Assembly: GCA_030549205.1 (NCBI GenBank)
Contig: JAUKTV010000010.1
Coordinates: 868,001 to 932,000 of the forward strand
DNA length: 64,000 bases
Direction of reading: 5' to 3'
From: Apiosordaria backusii
Lineage: Eukaryota > Ascomycota > Sordariomycetes > Sordariales > Lasiosphaeriaceae
The notes under the pieces were generated by a model that was not told the origin of the DNA, made no database searches, and saw only the letters and a program-made list of their open reading frames with translations. This document shows, one piece after another, positions 21,857 through 31,233 of the stretch. The number at the start of each line of letters is the position of its first letter. Positions within the stretch are counted from its first letter, which is position 1. The position numbers and the translations under genes are program-made.

Positions 21857-23705
21857 ATGGGTAGCATTGTTGAGAAAACCAGTGCTGGCACCATCTACAA
21901 GGCCAGCACCACGGCCGAACACCCAGAGCTTGACCTACTTACATTTCTCTTTGGTTCGTCAACCTCTTCCTGGATAACTCATCCGTCTGGCTAACCCAAT
22001 TTACAGAATCACCACACACTCATGCTGCGGAATCGACCATTCTCCATGCCGATGCCGCAGACCCAGACAACAACCACGTCACCAAATCTCAGCTGCGCAC
22101 TCTCGTCAAGTCTACAGCTTCCATTCTTCGAAACGGGTACGGCATCGGTGCTTCAGGACCCAACAAAGATGTCGTTCTCGCCATTTCCACAGGGCACTAC
22201 CTCCTCCCCTCCCTCTTCTACTCCACCATCGCAGCGGGCGGAGTGTTTTCAGCTTCCAACCCGGGCTCAACCCCCAAAGAGCTAGCAGCCCAGATCAAGC
22301 AAGTCGGTGTCAAAATCATCCTCTGCAACGCCGACACCAAACCCACCGCCATCGCCGCTGCTGAGCTCACCGGCCTTCCCCCCCAGAACGTGATAGTCTA
22401 CTCCTCCCTCCCCGGCGGTAAACTCCTCCTGACCCCCGTCCCCTCTTCCACACCTTTATCCCCATCTGGTCAGCTCTCCTGGACAAAAATCACCTCCCGC
22501 CATGACCTCGACACCTCCATAATCTGCCTCCTCTTCTCCTCCGGCACCACCGGCCCCCCCAAAGCCTGTCTCTTGTCCCACACCAACATGGTCGCCGAAG
22601 CAGCCCTCATCCTCTCCCCCTCCTGGGAATATTACACCAACCTCGGCCTCGAACATATCTACCGCACCGTCGCTCACCTCCCCGCCGCGCACATAGCCGG
22701 AATCCAAGGCTACTTCGTCAACCCCTTCTACCTAGGGGGCACAGTCTACTGGATGCGATCCTTTGACTTCCCTTTATTCCTCACCTACACAGCCAAACAC
22801 CGCGTCACGCACTTCTTTTCCGTGCCCCCTGTTTTTTTGTTAATCGCAAAATCCCCGCTGGTAACGGATCAGTTCTCCACTGTTGAACAATCTGTCTCTG
22901 GCGCGGCGCCAATGGGGAGGGAACTGCAACGCGCAGCAAAAGCCAAGCTTGGCGGGGGGAGGTTGGGAAAAGCGAGGTTGGTGCAGACTTGGGGGTTGTC
23001 TGAGACGACGGGGAGTGTTACCATGTTACCGATGGGGAGCGAATTCGAGGATGATGAATCGGGGAGTGTTTCCGCCTTGGTTCCCGGGATCGAAGCGAGG
23101 ATCGTTGGGGAAGACGGGAAAGATGTGGAAGTTGGAAGGGAGGGCGAGATTTGGGTGAGGGGGCCGATGATCACGAGGGGGTATTGGGATAATGACCTGG
23201 CGAATAAGGAGGGGTTTGAGGATGGCGGGGTGGGGAAGGAGAGGTGGTTCAAGACGGGGGATGTAGCTGTTTACAAGGGGGGGTTGTTTTATATTGTTGA
23301 TCGGAAGAAGGTTTGTTTGTTTTCCCTGACAAAAGATGATGAAAGGTGGTTACTAACATGATGGGATAGGAACTTATCAAGTACAAGGGCAACCAAGTTG
23401 CCCCCGCGGAACTGGAAGCACTGCTGATCAGCCATCCCAAGATCTTGGATGCGGCGGTGATTGGTGTGGATGATGAGAAGGAGGAAACGGAGGTACCGAG
23501 GGCGTACGTGGTTGTTGCTGACCAGAAGGGGATCACGGGCCAGGAAATACAAGAATGGGTTGCAAAGCAGGTTTCGAATCACAAGAAGCTGAGGGGAGGG
23601 GTGGTATTTTTGGCGGCTATTCCCAAGAGTCCATCGGGCAAGATTTTGAGGAAGGACTTGAGAGCTTTGGCAAAGAAGCAGCAGCAGGGGACAAGCAAGC
23701 TGTAG
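21857..23705 (+). CDS. Peroxisomal acyl-CoA ligase, 4-coumarate-CoA ligase-like
   Basis: Three exons: 21857-21953, 22007-23310 and 23370-23705, with introns of 53 and 59 nt (GTTCGT...TTACAG and GTTTGT...GATAG). The joined frame is 1737 nt, 578 residues. Adenylate-forming motifs are in order: the P-loop-like FSSGTTGPPKACLLSHTNM, the aromatic region VAHLPAAHIAG, GLSETTGSVT, the acyl-adenylate motif RWFKTGDVAVY, the hinge DRKKELIKYKGNQVAPAELE (restored by splicing intron 2), and the C-terminal Lys motif SPSGKILRKDL. The protein ends in SKL, a type-1 peroxisomal targeting signal. It should activate an aryl or fatty acid to its CoA thioester through an acyl-AMP. Base skew changes from C-rich to G-rich on the coding strand near 22900. 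Confidence 0.95.
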
Positions 23706-24246
23706 CATCTGACATGGGACTTGTGCGTGTGTATGCACCTGGTTGGTGTGCTGCCAAGGTAATAGGTTTCTATTTTGTATTTACTGCTTTGTTTGTTGCC
23801 TCTGCAATGGACCCTCTCTCGTAACACAACAATACAATACATGCTCTTGCTTGTTTAGTGCTGGCGGCTCGGTCAGAGAGAGACGGCGAAAAGTTGATGG
23901 TGCAGCGCTAGATTCGCTGTCAAGGGAAAGGGAAGGGAAGACCGGCGAGGAACGACTTCCATCCCATTGAGCTTTCATCCTGCGCCCGCCTTGACAGCAT
24001 GTGAAGAATGAAGGCGCAACCTTCATTTCAATTCCTCCTTCCCATGTCTTCTGTCAAACCCGGCCCTTCCGCTGCGCATACAATCAGGTGCCTGTGCCTG
24101 TTTTCTGCCTACAAATAGCTTGCCAGCAACTCTCTCTCTCTTCCTCTTTAAACATCGCATACCCACACCCATTATACTTTTTAACTCTCGCCCGTCTTGG
24201 GCTCCAACAGACATATTCATCAATATCTTGTCAGAACGCGTCCACA
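23706..24246. other. Intergenic region, ligase 3' end to unknown gene
   Basis: Ligase 3' UTR including the 43-bp repeat, then a C/T-rich stretch (TCTCTCTCTTCCTCTTT near 24131-24147) that looks like the 5' UTR of the next + strand gene. No other coding sequence is supported. Confidence 0.5.
23732..23774 (+). repeat. 43-bp sequence repeated inverted at 25301/25667 (uninterrupted copy)
   Basis: The 43 bp here recur in reverse complement as 25301-25323 plus 25648-25667, with one mismatch and a 324-bp interruption. This copy lies just after the ligase stop codon and represents the unoccupied form of that site. Confidence 0.8.
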
Positions 24247-25236
24247 ATGATTTACCAACCCCATAGCCAAACCGCCTGCAGGTTTATCGATGATACCTGG
24301 TCGACTCCATACTATAACAACCGAACCGTTCAAATAAGCCCTGCGATCAGTGACTACTTCATCCCGGGAACCTAGGAGCTTCACCCAGCGCCTACGACCC
24401 AGTTAGTGCGAGAAGTTGACCCGACCATGATGGCCTTGAAGCTTGTCAAGAGGGTGAAGCAGGCACTGGCTTTTTACAGAGATGTCCACGGCTTTCAGCC
24501 AGCCGAAGAAGGCGGTCCAGCACCTGATCCGCTTATCTGTAAGTCCAACATCTTTTTGGATCAACCCTTGGCCAGACATCAGCTCAAGTAAACAAGCTAA
24601 CCGCAATATTCGCCAGTTGGGAGATGGGCCTACTGCTCTGGCAACAAGCGTCGCGAAATGGCCTGTTTCTACCTGCACCACTACACACAACTCCTCCTTT
24701 CCAACACGGAGAAAGTGGATCGCGCCACGGCCCAAGCAATCAGGCAACCTGAGATGGCAATCATGTTGAACAGGGTGTCGAGCATGCTGGGACAGATCAG
24801 AGCCACCCGAGAACCTGGCGCAGAGCCCTTGGATCTTGGACGGGACATCAACGAGGTTCTTGACCCCGAAGGCCGATACTACCCAAGGATTCCATGGTGG
24901 CGCGGGTTCGACATTTGGTGTGGAGGGAGCTACGTGGACAACCGCTTCAGGGTTTATGCTGGGATTGATGAGTTCCCTGGCTGGATAGATGAGGATGAGG
25001 AAATACACGTGGCTTACACGATACGTCTGCCAGAGGCTGCGATACCTGTGCCGGGGACTGCGGTACCTGCGGAAGCTACAGTACCTGAGGGGGCTGGAGT
25101 ACCTGAGGAGGCTGGAACACCTGCGGGGCTTGGGTTATTTGTGGAGGCTGCAACACCTGAGGAGGCTGCAGCGCCTGAGGAGGCTGCAGCGCCTGAGGAG
25201 GCTGCAGGACCTGCGCCAGAGGCTGCGAGCGACTGA
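24247..25236 (+). CDS. Unknown protein with Ala/Glu/Pro repeats; in-frame TAG or 48-nt intron
   Basis: The frame runs from ATG 24247 and is clearly coding from 24376 to 24538 and 24617 to 25236, joined over a 78-nt intron (GTAAGT...GCCAG). Between these parts one in-frame TAG occurs at 24373-24375. It is removed if 24328-24375, a 48-nt segment with GT...AG ends, is an intron; the product is then 287 residues. If it is not spliced, the gene is broken or translation starts after the stop. The body (about residues 25-210) is rich in Tyr/Trp/Arg without a motif I recognise. The C terminus is a degenerate repeat of PEEAA-type units from an 18-bp tandem repeat at about 25150-25205. Function unknown. 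Confidence 0.6.
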
Positions 25237-25323
25237 GGAAGAAAGTAGTAGCGGATCTTTGGGATGTTAAGGTCTTTTTCTGGTCAGCGTTTACTACATC
25301 AATAGAAACCTATTACCCTGGCA

Positions 25324-25640
25324 CGCTATAGACAAAAAGACTGGTACTACAAGTGATCAACAGGCATCAAAACACAGTTAACAGACCACATAAGATAGCC
25401 GTTAGGCGTCGAAAGATAGTCAGTAAACCTTTAAAGATAGTCGACAGGTATTAAAACACAGTTAATAGACCATATAAAACAGCTATTAAGCGTCAAAACA
25501 TAGTCAGTAGACCTTTAAAGATAGTCGACAGGCCTTAAAATGGTATAATAGGCCTTTAAATGCAATTGCAACGCCTGTATTTAGTAGTCTATGTGGTAGG
25601 CCGTGCATGTAGCGGTGCCAGCTTTTTTGTCCAGGGCTTG
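25324..25640. mobile_element. MITE-like non-autonomous insertion
   Basis: The 43-bp sequence found intact at 23732-23774 (inverted) is interrupted here. The insertion is bounded by direct repeats CCTGGCA (25317-25323 and 25641-25647), a candidate 7-bp target duplication (8 bp with one mismatch, which would suit hAT). The ends carry an imperfect terminal inverted repeat: ACAAAAAGACTGG (25332-25344) against ACAAAAAAGCTGG on the other strand (25630-25618). No coding capacity. The inside is mostly an 84-bp tandem repeat. Confidence 0.65.
25361..25560. repeat. 84-bp tandem repeat, 2.4 copies, inside the MITE-like element
   Basis: Copies start at 25361, 25445 and 25529 (the last partial). Differences between copies are mostly C/T and G/A, as in mild repeat-induced mutation. 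Confidence 0.85.
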
Positions 25641-25667
25641 CCTGGCAGCACACCAACCAGGTGCATA

Positions 25668-26626
25668 GTTGAATCGTTTCTTAGAGACAGGCATGCGCCA
25701 ACTCTCTGGGGTTTCGAATTGGAAAAGGCTAGGGCGGGCTAACAGGAGGAAATGTGCCATGTGGTGGTTGACGTGTATCGTTGATGACATGAAGAAAACC
25801 GGCACTAGAATTTCTTCCAAGCTCACACGCCGATCAACCAAGCGCGATCTCTTTCGACTCTAGCCCCCTTTCACTCGCAGGTTCGCTGGTCTCATCAATC
25901 CCAATAACCCGATCAGTTCGGCCTGCAGGAGTCCACAGATTCATCCTATTACTAGCCACCTGCAGCGTTTTCATGCACCTCCACCATCCATGTCCTAACC
26001 GAAACGAGACCCTGATGAGCCACTTTGCTGAAAATAAGCCATCAACAGGTCAGCTCAAGTTTACAGAGCCTGTACATAGCTGCCTAGGTAGAGGTAGCTC
26101 GAATGAGGCCCTAGGGAATGGCATTCCACAGCTTGCTGGAAGACTCAGTATAATCCCTCTCACTTGTAAACGCTGACGGAGGCCTTAACCTGAGAGGTCG
26201 TTACGTTGACGCGATCAATGGGCGTCTGTAACCATGACTGTTGTCTAAAATCTACCAATTGCACAACGATTTATCCGATTTCTTGGCGCTCTGCAACTCT
26301 CATGTGCCTTTCGCAGCGCAGGGATGTGGGGTGCCACAACTTCCCGGATTTGGCGAAGTTACTTTGCGATCAAGTTTTGTATTTAATGTTATTTAGATAC
26401 AACCGAATTTGGTGCGTGTATTGGTGAGCTTTACAGTACTTTTTTATTTCGTCCCTAACAATTTCTAATATCAGCCTCACTGGCGAGTCTGCGCTGGATT
26501 CTCGGAGACCCACTTCCCCGCAGGTATCTATGTAGCCGCGCCGCCGCGGTGGGTGGTCACAGCCAGCCGTGTATCTGAGGAGCCAGATGATTGAAGACTG
26601 CGCTGGCAGTTTGCCTACTCCTCAAA
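25668..26626. other. Intergenic region, about 1 kb
   Basis: No gene supported. Sequence of mixed composition upstream of the GNAT-like gene. Short frames have no domains. Confidence 0.5.
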
Positions 26627-27656
26627 ATGGCCAGCTTTCCCTCGAGGCCTAGTAAGGTAACCTTCGATCCCGCTGTTCAGTTTGAGAAACAAACGACCCG
26701 CAAGCATGGCCCCACGATGGCAGCCGAGATCACTACCGAGATCTTCCAGGAATTTGAGTCGAAGGATATCACAGATGCAATGCTCACTGAGGCGGCTCTA
26801 CTCTTCAGTGAAAATTATGGCATCTGGGGCACACCTGACGGCCGTCAGGGGCCCAAGCGAGGTATCCTCCTTTGCCGCTCCATTGCCCTCTCCCAGTCAG
26901 AAACGTCGCAAGTAGCTAACACTAGCTTTAGGTACCCGTGTTAAGATGAGCGCGCTTCGGCTCCGGAGGGATTACCTACCAGACGGCGCCTGCTCTTCCT
27001 ATGTTAGCATCCATGTTGACAACACCCTCGCTGGTAATGCATTTGCCTGCCGGTGGACCTACGAGGGCCGACAAGTGTGCTGGGTGACCCAACTCGTCGT
27101 CCATCGCGACTTCAGGGAGCGCCGCCTCGCAACCCGCCTCCTGGAGAAGCTTCGCAAGAGAGATGATGAGATCTTTGGAATAATGAGCTCCCATCCGGCC
27201 GCTCTTATCGCCATCTCCAAGGCATGCGCCGGTAGGTACTTAGTCCAGCTTACTTTACAGATGCCATTTCTGATTTTATTAACAGACTTTTCTTTTCCAC
27301 ATGTTCCACTCGGTTTTATGAAAACCTGTGCGAGTGAGGTGATGGCCGGCTCTCCGATTGCCTACGTTAAAGACGCTAAACCCTGCGGCTCGCTTTTCCA
27401 GCCCGACGGCACAGTCTCGGACGCCAATCTTGTCTCAGGTGTCGATACGAACTTCTTCGTCGACCATGAGGAACCACTCAGTGCCCTTAGATGGCTTCAG
27501 AGTGAGGAGTTATGGGCCCTCGGTGATTTACCTGACGGGATCGAGTTTCTCCTTGTCTTTGAAGCGCCACGCCGTCGGTCGCGTTCTCTTTCTGGGCATC
27601 GAGTCCAGGTGAGAGAACCTCGTGATGGAGATTTCTCACGCAAGGCTTTATCATAG
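26627..27656 (+). CDS. GNAT-like N-acetyltransferase
   Basis: Three exons: 26627-26861, 26932-27231 and 27286-27656, with introns of 70 nt (GTATCC...TTTAG) and 54 nt (GTAGGT...AACAG). The joined frame is 906 nt, 301 residues, starting MASFPSRPSK. The second intron is a multiple of three, so the unspliced frame is also open. The acetyl-CoA-binding motif A region is WVTQLVVHRDFRERRLATRLLEKL, where RERRLATRLL matches the Arg/Gln-x-x-Gly-x-Gly/Ala loop imperfectly (the usual glycines are replaced). The downstream helix (HPAALIAISKAC) resembles the C-terminal GNAT helix. The C-terminal third (FLVFEAPRRRSRS) is polar. The substrate is unknown, and the weak motif leaves room for a degenerate enzyme. 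Confidence 0.68.
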
Positions 27657-27683
27657 CTATAACAGAATATCATATAGGGGATT

Positions 27684-28010
27684 TCAGATCCCGCAATTCC
27701 ACCCAGTCAAAGTATCTACCTCCTTGACGACAAAATCAAGTAAATGTGTCCCAACCTTTAGTATCAGGAATTGCCTTCCCTTATTCTCAAAGACCCTCTG
27801 AGCACGTTCCAGATATTCTCTACTTTCATGGCGTTTTCCAAGCTGGTACTGCCCCAAGCACATGTACGTGTAGATTACACCGCATGTAAATACCTCCTCC
27901 TCTAAAGGATTATAGAAGGCATTCCAGTGTAAAGCATCCGTCCAGAGCTTCTCAGCATCCTCAAGACCGGAGACGCGCGCGGCAGCTATAAGCGACCTGA
28001 CGTGTCCCAA
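27684..28010 (-). pseudogene. Truncated TPR-like protein, 3' part only
   Basis: Minus-strand frame ending WNCGI, with about 100 residues of helical, TPR-like sequence: EDAEKLWTDALHWNAFYNP, GVIYTYMCLGQYQLGKRHESREYLERAQRVFENKG. It has no ATG; the frame opens at a TTG, and a 3' splice site (ACGTCAG) near 27994 may mark the start of a terminal exon. No upstream exon was found before the + strand gene at 28360. It is either the last exon of an unrecognised gene or a 5'-truncated remnant. Confidence 0.45.
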
Positions 28011-28359
28011 TCAATCGACAATATCTGGCGCGATCAGGCTTTTGTACACGTTTGGCCTGTAATTGACTGTTGCTAGCTGGGATATACTGTTGATCCACTA
28101 ATAGTCTGTCAATAGGGACTCCTGGAAGGGGGGTCCCTTGCCTGGAAACAGAAGGAACACATCTCAAAGCAAAGCAAGAACCGGACAACGAGCGAAAGGA
28201 TGAAGGAAAGATCAACCTCACATGTCAGGTTCCTTGGCGAGGAAGCTTGGGCCCTTTCAATGTAGCACAGCACAGAGCGGGCAGCTCAAACCCCGCAGAT
28301 CCCACGGCGTCCACTGTCCACCTCTCTTGCCTCTACAACCACCGACAAGTATCGAGAGC

Positions 28360-29185
28360 ATGATGGCCGCCCAGATATCTACCAGCCCACTAGGGCCCGC
28401 AGACCTCACGTGAGCTCAGTTGTTTTAACCTCTTCAGAATCGCAATAACACGCAGTCTCTTGGCTAACCTCCTACCTAGGCCGGGAACCCCGATTCTGTC
28501 TGTCAAGTTGGAGGCGCCATCAACCACACCGCTTGGCACAGTCTTCGCGGTGACGTTAAAGTTTACCTACACCGGACAGGTCGTTGGCCCCGACAGTAAA
28601 AAAACGACCACCGATCGTCCTATCACCTTCCGCTGCTGGTCAGTCGTGGCCTCCCATGATACAAACCCGTCACGCGAGGGGTTTTGGCTGTATCGTCATC
28701 GCCCAAGCGACAACAGTAATGATGTCAGCAAGGAAGACGCTTGGGAAGTCTGCGATATGGACGACGGCTCATGCGGAGCCTTTGTCATCGTCAATGACCC
28801 CGGTAAAGAGGTCCGTGTAGCGATGAACAGCGCGCTCACCACCGACTTCACCAGCTTGCGGCCCGGCGAAACATGGACTACTTCGGAAATGTTGCAGTCG
28901 GTCTACTGGAGCTTACTGCCAGATGACACGGCCCCTGGTGACAGATTTCGTTTTTGTTTCAAAGGTGCGTTTGTTGACTGGTGGGATTGGGGTGATCTGA
29001 AAGAGCATGAAGAGGCACAGACAACGGTCATGTTGCCCTGTTGGGAGGCAGGGAGGGTGATAGTGCGAGAGACTGACAAGAAGATGCCTACTTTGGTGAT
29101 TCCCGGCGCAGATGAGATGGTGGAGTTTGTCATTGTTGATGGTGGCCCGGAAAGGCGGCGAGAGATCCGAGTATTGATCGAATAA
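28360..29185 (+). CDS. Beta-rich fungal protein of unknown function
   Basis: Two exons, 28360-28409 and 28480-29185, with a 70-nt intron (GTGAGC...CTAG). The joined frame is 756 nt, 251 residues, starting MMAAQISTSPLGPADL. The start could equally be the second Met. The sequence alternates hydrophobic and polar residues in strands (ILSVKLEAP, TVFAVTLKFTYTG, PITFRCWSVV) and has conserved-looking Trp motifs (EGFWLYRH, FVDWWDWGD). This resembles immunoglobulin- or arrestin-like beta-sandwich proteins of filamentous fungi, but no diagnostic motif is present. No signal peptide. It converges on the next gene with only about 70 bp between stops. Confidence 0.72.
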
Positions 29186-29256
29186 ACACTACGTCTGAAC
29201 CCCAACGCCACCCAAGTTACTTCCAGTGACCAACTCCACATCACCTACCCAAACCT

Positions 29257-30517
29257 TTACTGCACCTTCTTCCCATCCTTACCCCTCAAGATCCTCTCAT
29301 CCCTCTCCCACATCAAAACCGTCGCCAGAGCCACAGGACCCCCGACCAAAAGCCATCCCACCAACTTTCCAATTCCAATTCCGCCACTCTGCCCAGCCGC
29401 AGTCTTGTAGTTATACCCAGCCCAAATCAAAATCGCCAAAGTAGGGCACCCAATATCATAATGCAAGAAATGCTTCGTCAACCCCGGTAACCAACTCAAA
29501 TCAGCCTTGTTATCTCCTCCAAGCGCGGCGACCTTGACAAGGTCAACAACGGGAGGGTTCCAGACACCATATGGCACGAAAACATTGCTGAATGTAGTTT
29601 GGGCGATCATATTCCTCAGCCAGGCCGGCCCAAACGCCACTGAAGCTGGTGTCAATGACACTAATAAGACAGGGAGGTGAACCAACACAGAGGTGAGAGT
29701 GACGAAACGGTAGTGGTTGGCCAGTAATTTTCCCACCCCTTTTGACTTTGGGGTGTTGCCAGTGCGAGGAAAGCAAGCAAAGTTGAGACCGCGGTGGATG
29801 AGGAACTGCAGCACGGGGAAGATTTGCCAGAGCGCGGTCATGTCGTAGTGCAGTTTCCCTGGAATGATCTCTGGAGTAGGTAACGACATCAAGACCGCGG
29901 GGACGATGTATGCTAATGTCATGCTCAGCGGCAGGTGCCTCACCTCCCCTTCTGGAACCGAGATATCATCTGTCGCTGGGGAGGTGGTGAACAAATGCAG
30001 GATGAGATATGAAGGGACGGTCAAGGCGTAGCTGACGGTCTGGACCAGGTTGCCGAATGTGTTTGTCCTAATCCAACCCAATTTCATCAACACATTTTTC
30101 TTCAGGACAGTAAAGATGGGTGGGTGCAACTCACCAGCTTATCACCCTCCCCTTGTTCGCTCTCCGATGAGCCTCTACACTCAGCAGCGCCCACCCAGAA
30201 AAGAACATGCCCATCGTCCAGATATAAGCCAAATCAACATCCCAGTTTTTCTCTCCATTGATAAGGCCGCTGAAAAAACCGATGAGGATACCCATGCGGG
30301 TGTCGATTGCTTTGTTACCTGTATATCGCGGGTCAAAAGGCTCTGGTCCACCCGGCACGTAGGGGACGCCGTCCAAATTCCCGGAGGTGGCGGTCAAGAT
30401 GGAGAAGAAGCCTGTCTCGAAGCCGTTGACCATTGTCCCGTAGAGACCGAGCGCGAAGAGGGGGAGGATTAGGAGGAGGGTGGGGATTCTGGAGGGGTTG
30501 TGGTTGTTGTTGGCCAT
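29257..30517 (-). CDS. Polytopic membrane protein, about nine spans
   Basis: Two exons, 30517-30135 (383 nt) and 30067-29257 (811 nt), joined over a 67-nt intron (GTGAGT...ATTAG). The product is 397 residues. Hydrophobic segments: three in exon 1 (PTLLLILPLFALGLYG, MGILIGFFSGLING, AYIWTMGMFFSGWALL) and about six in exon 2 (including LVQTVSYALTVPSYLILHLF, FVTLTSVLVHLPVLLVSL, LAILIWAGY, LVGWLLVGGPVALATVLMW). Polar motifs FETGFFSIL and a conserved-looking HYDIGCP lie between spans. The architecture recalls the fungal integral membrane proteins found beside terpenoid and indole-diterpene genes (AtmA/PaxA-like), but I cannot establish homology. Function unknown. Confidence 0.72.
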
Positions 30518-31233
30518 GTTGGGCGCGCTGGTAAGGGCGTTGGTTGGGCGGTCGTGTTCAGAGTTTAGCCTTGTGAAAGCGATGGGGAAACTCAGTGGAA
30601 GAAATGAAAACTGAGGACTCGGGAAGATTTAAGAGCGGAATAACAACATATTGGCGAGATGATGTGTGATGGGCTGACATCTGAGGTGAGAGATGCTGTT
30701 GATAATAATGCGGCACAGCAACGCCAGATGCCTGCAGGCCGCCCTCCCCTGGCCATTGTCTTGGCGCCCCTTCTGCTGTCACCCATGAAAGAAAGTGGGG
30801 CTGGAAAGGGGGCGAGTAAGCACCTAGGTGGTATGTTGTGTTTTCGCGCATAGTCTTGTTTGCAGTCATCTTGCCCTCTCCTAGCGAAGCTGAAACTATA
30901 CCAACAAAGTTGATAATAAGGTCACAATGAAAGCCAGTCTTATTTCGATCCTGTAATGTCCTGTCTACCTATATCTACCGCTAAACAAAGGCTCCCTGTG
31001 GAAGTGGCTCCTCCGTTTGTCTTTCTGAGAAGCGATGTTTTAGCCTCGATGGTCTTTGAAGATCTTGAGCATGGTGAAAAGCGACCGAAAAGCCCAAGGT
31101 CGGCATAGTAGCCACGCGAGACAACTTGGCGGCATTTTTCAGTATCCGTGACGTGTTTTGTCATAGTATGAGTATGACGGGTAACGGGAAGCATTGGCGC
31201 AACTAGCACTAGAACCTGTCGAAGTCGACTACC
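30518..31233. other. Intergenic region, 0.7 kb
   Basis: Upstream region of the membrane protein gene (minus strand) and 3' flank of the ankyrin gene (minus strand). No gene supported. Confidence 0.5.

Noticed and set aside
25361..25560. Regularly spaced repeats, considered as a CRISPR array
   Set aside because: Units are contiguous 84-bp tandem copies with no unique spacers, in a eukaryotic genome, inside a MITE-like insertion.
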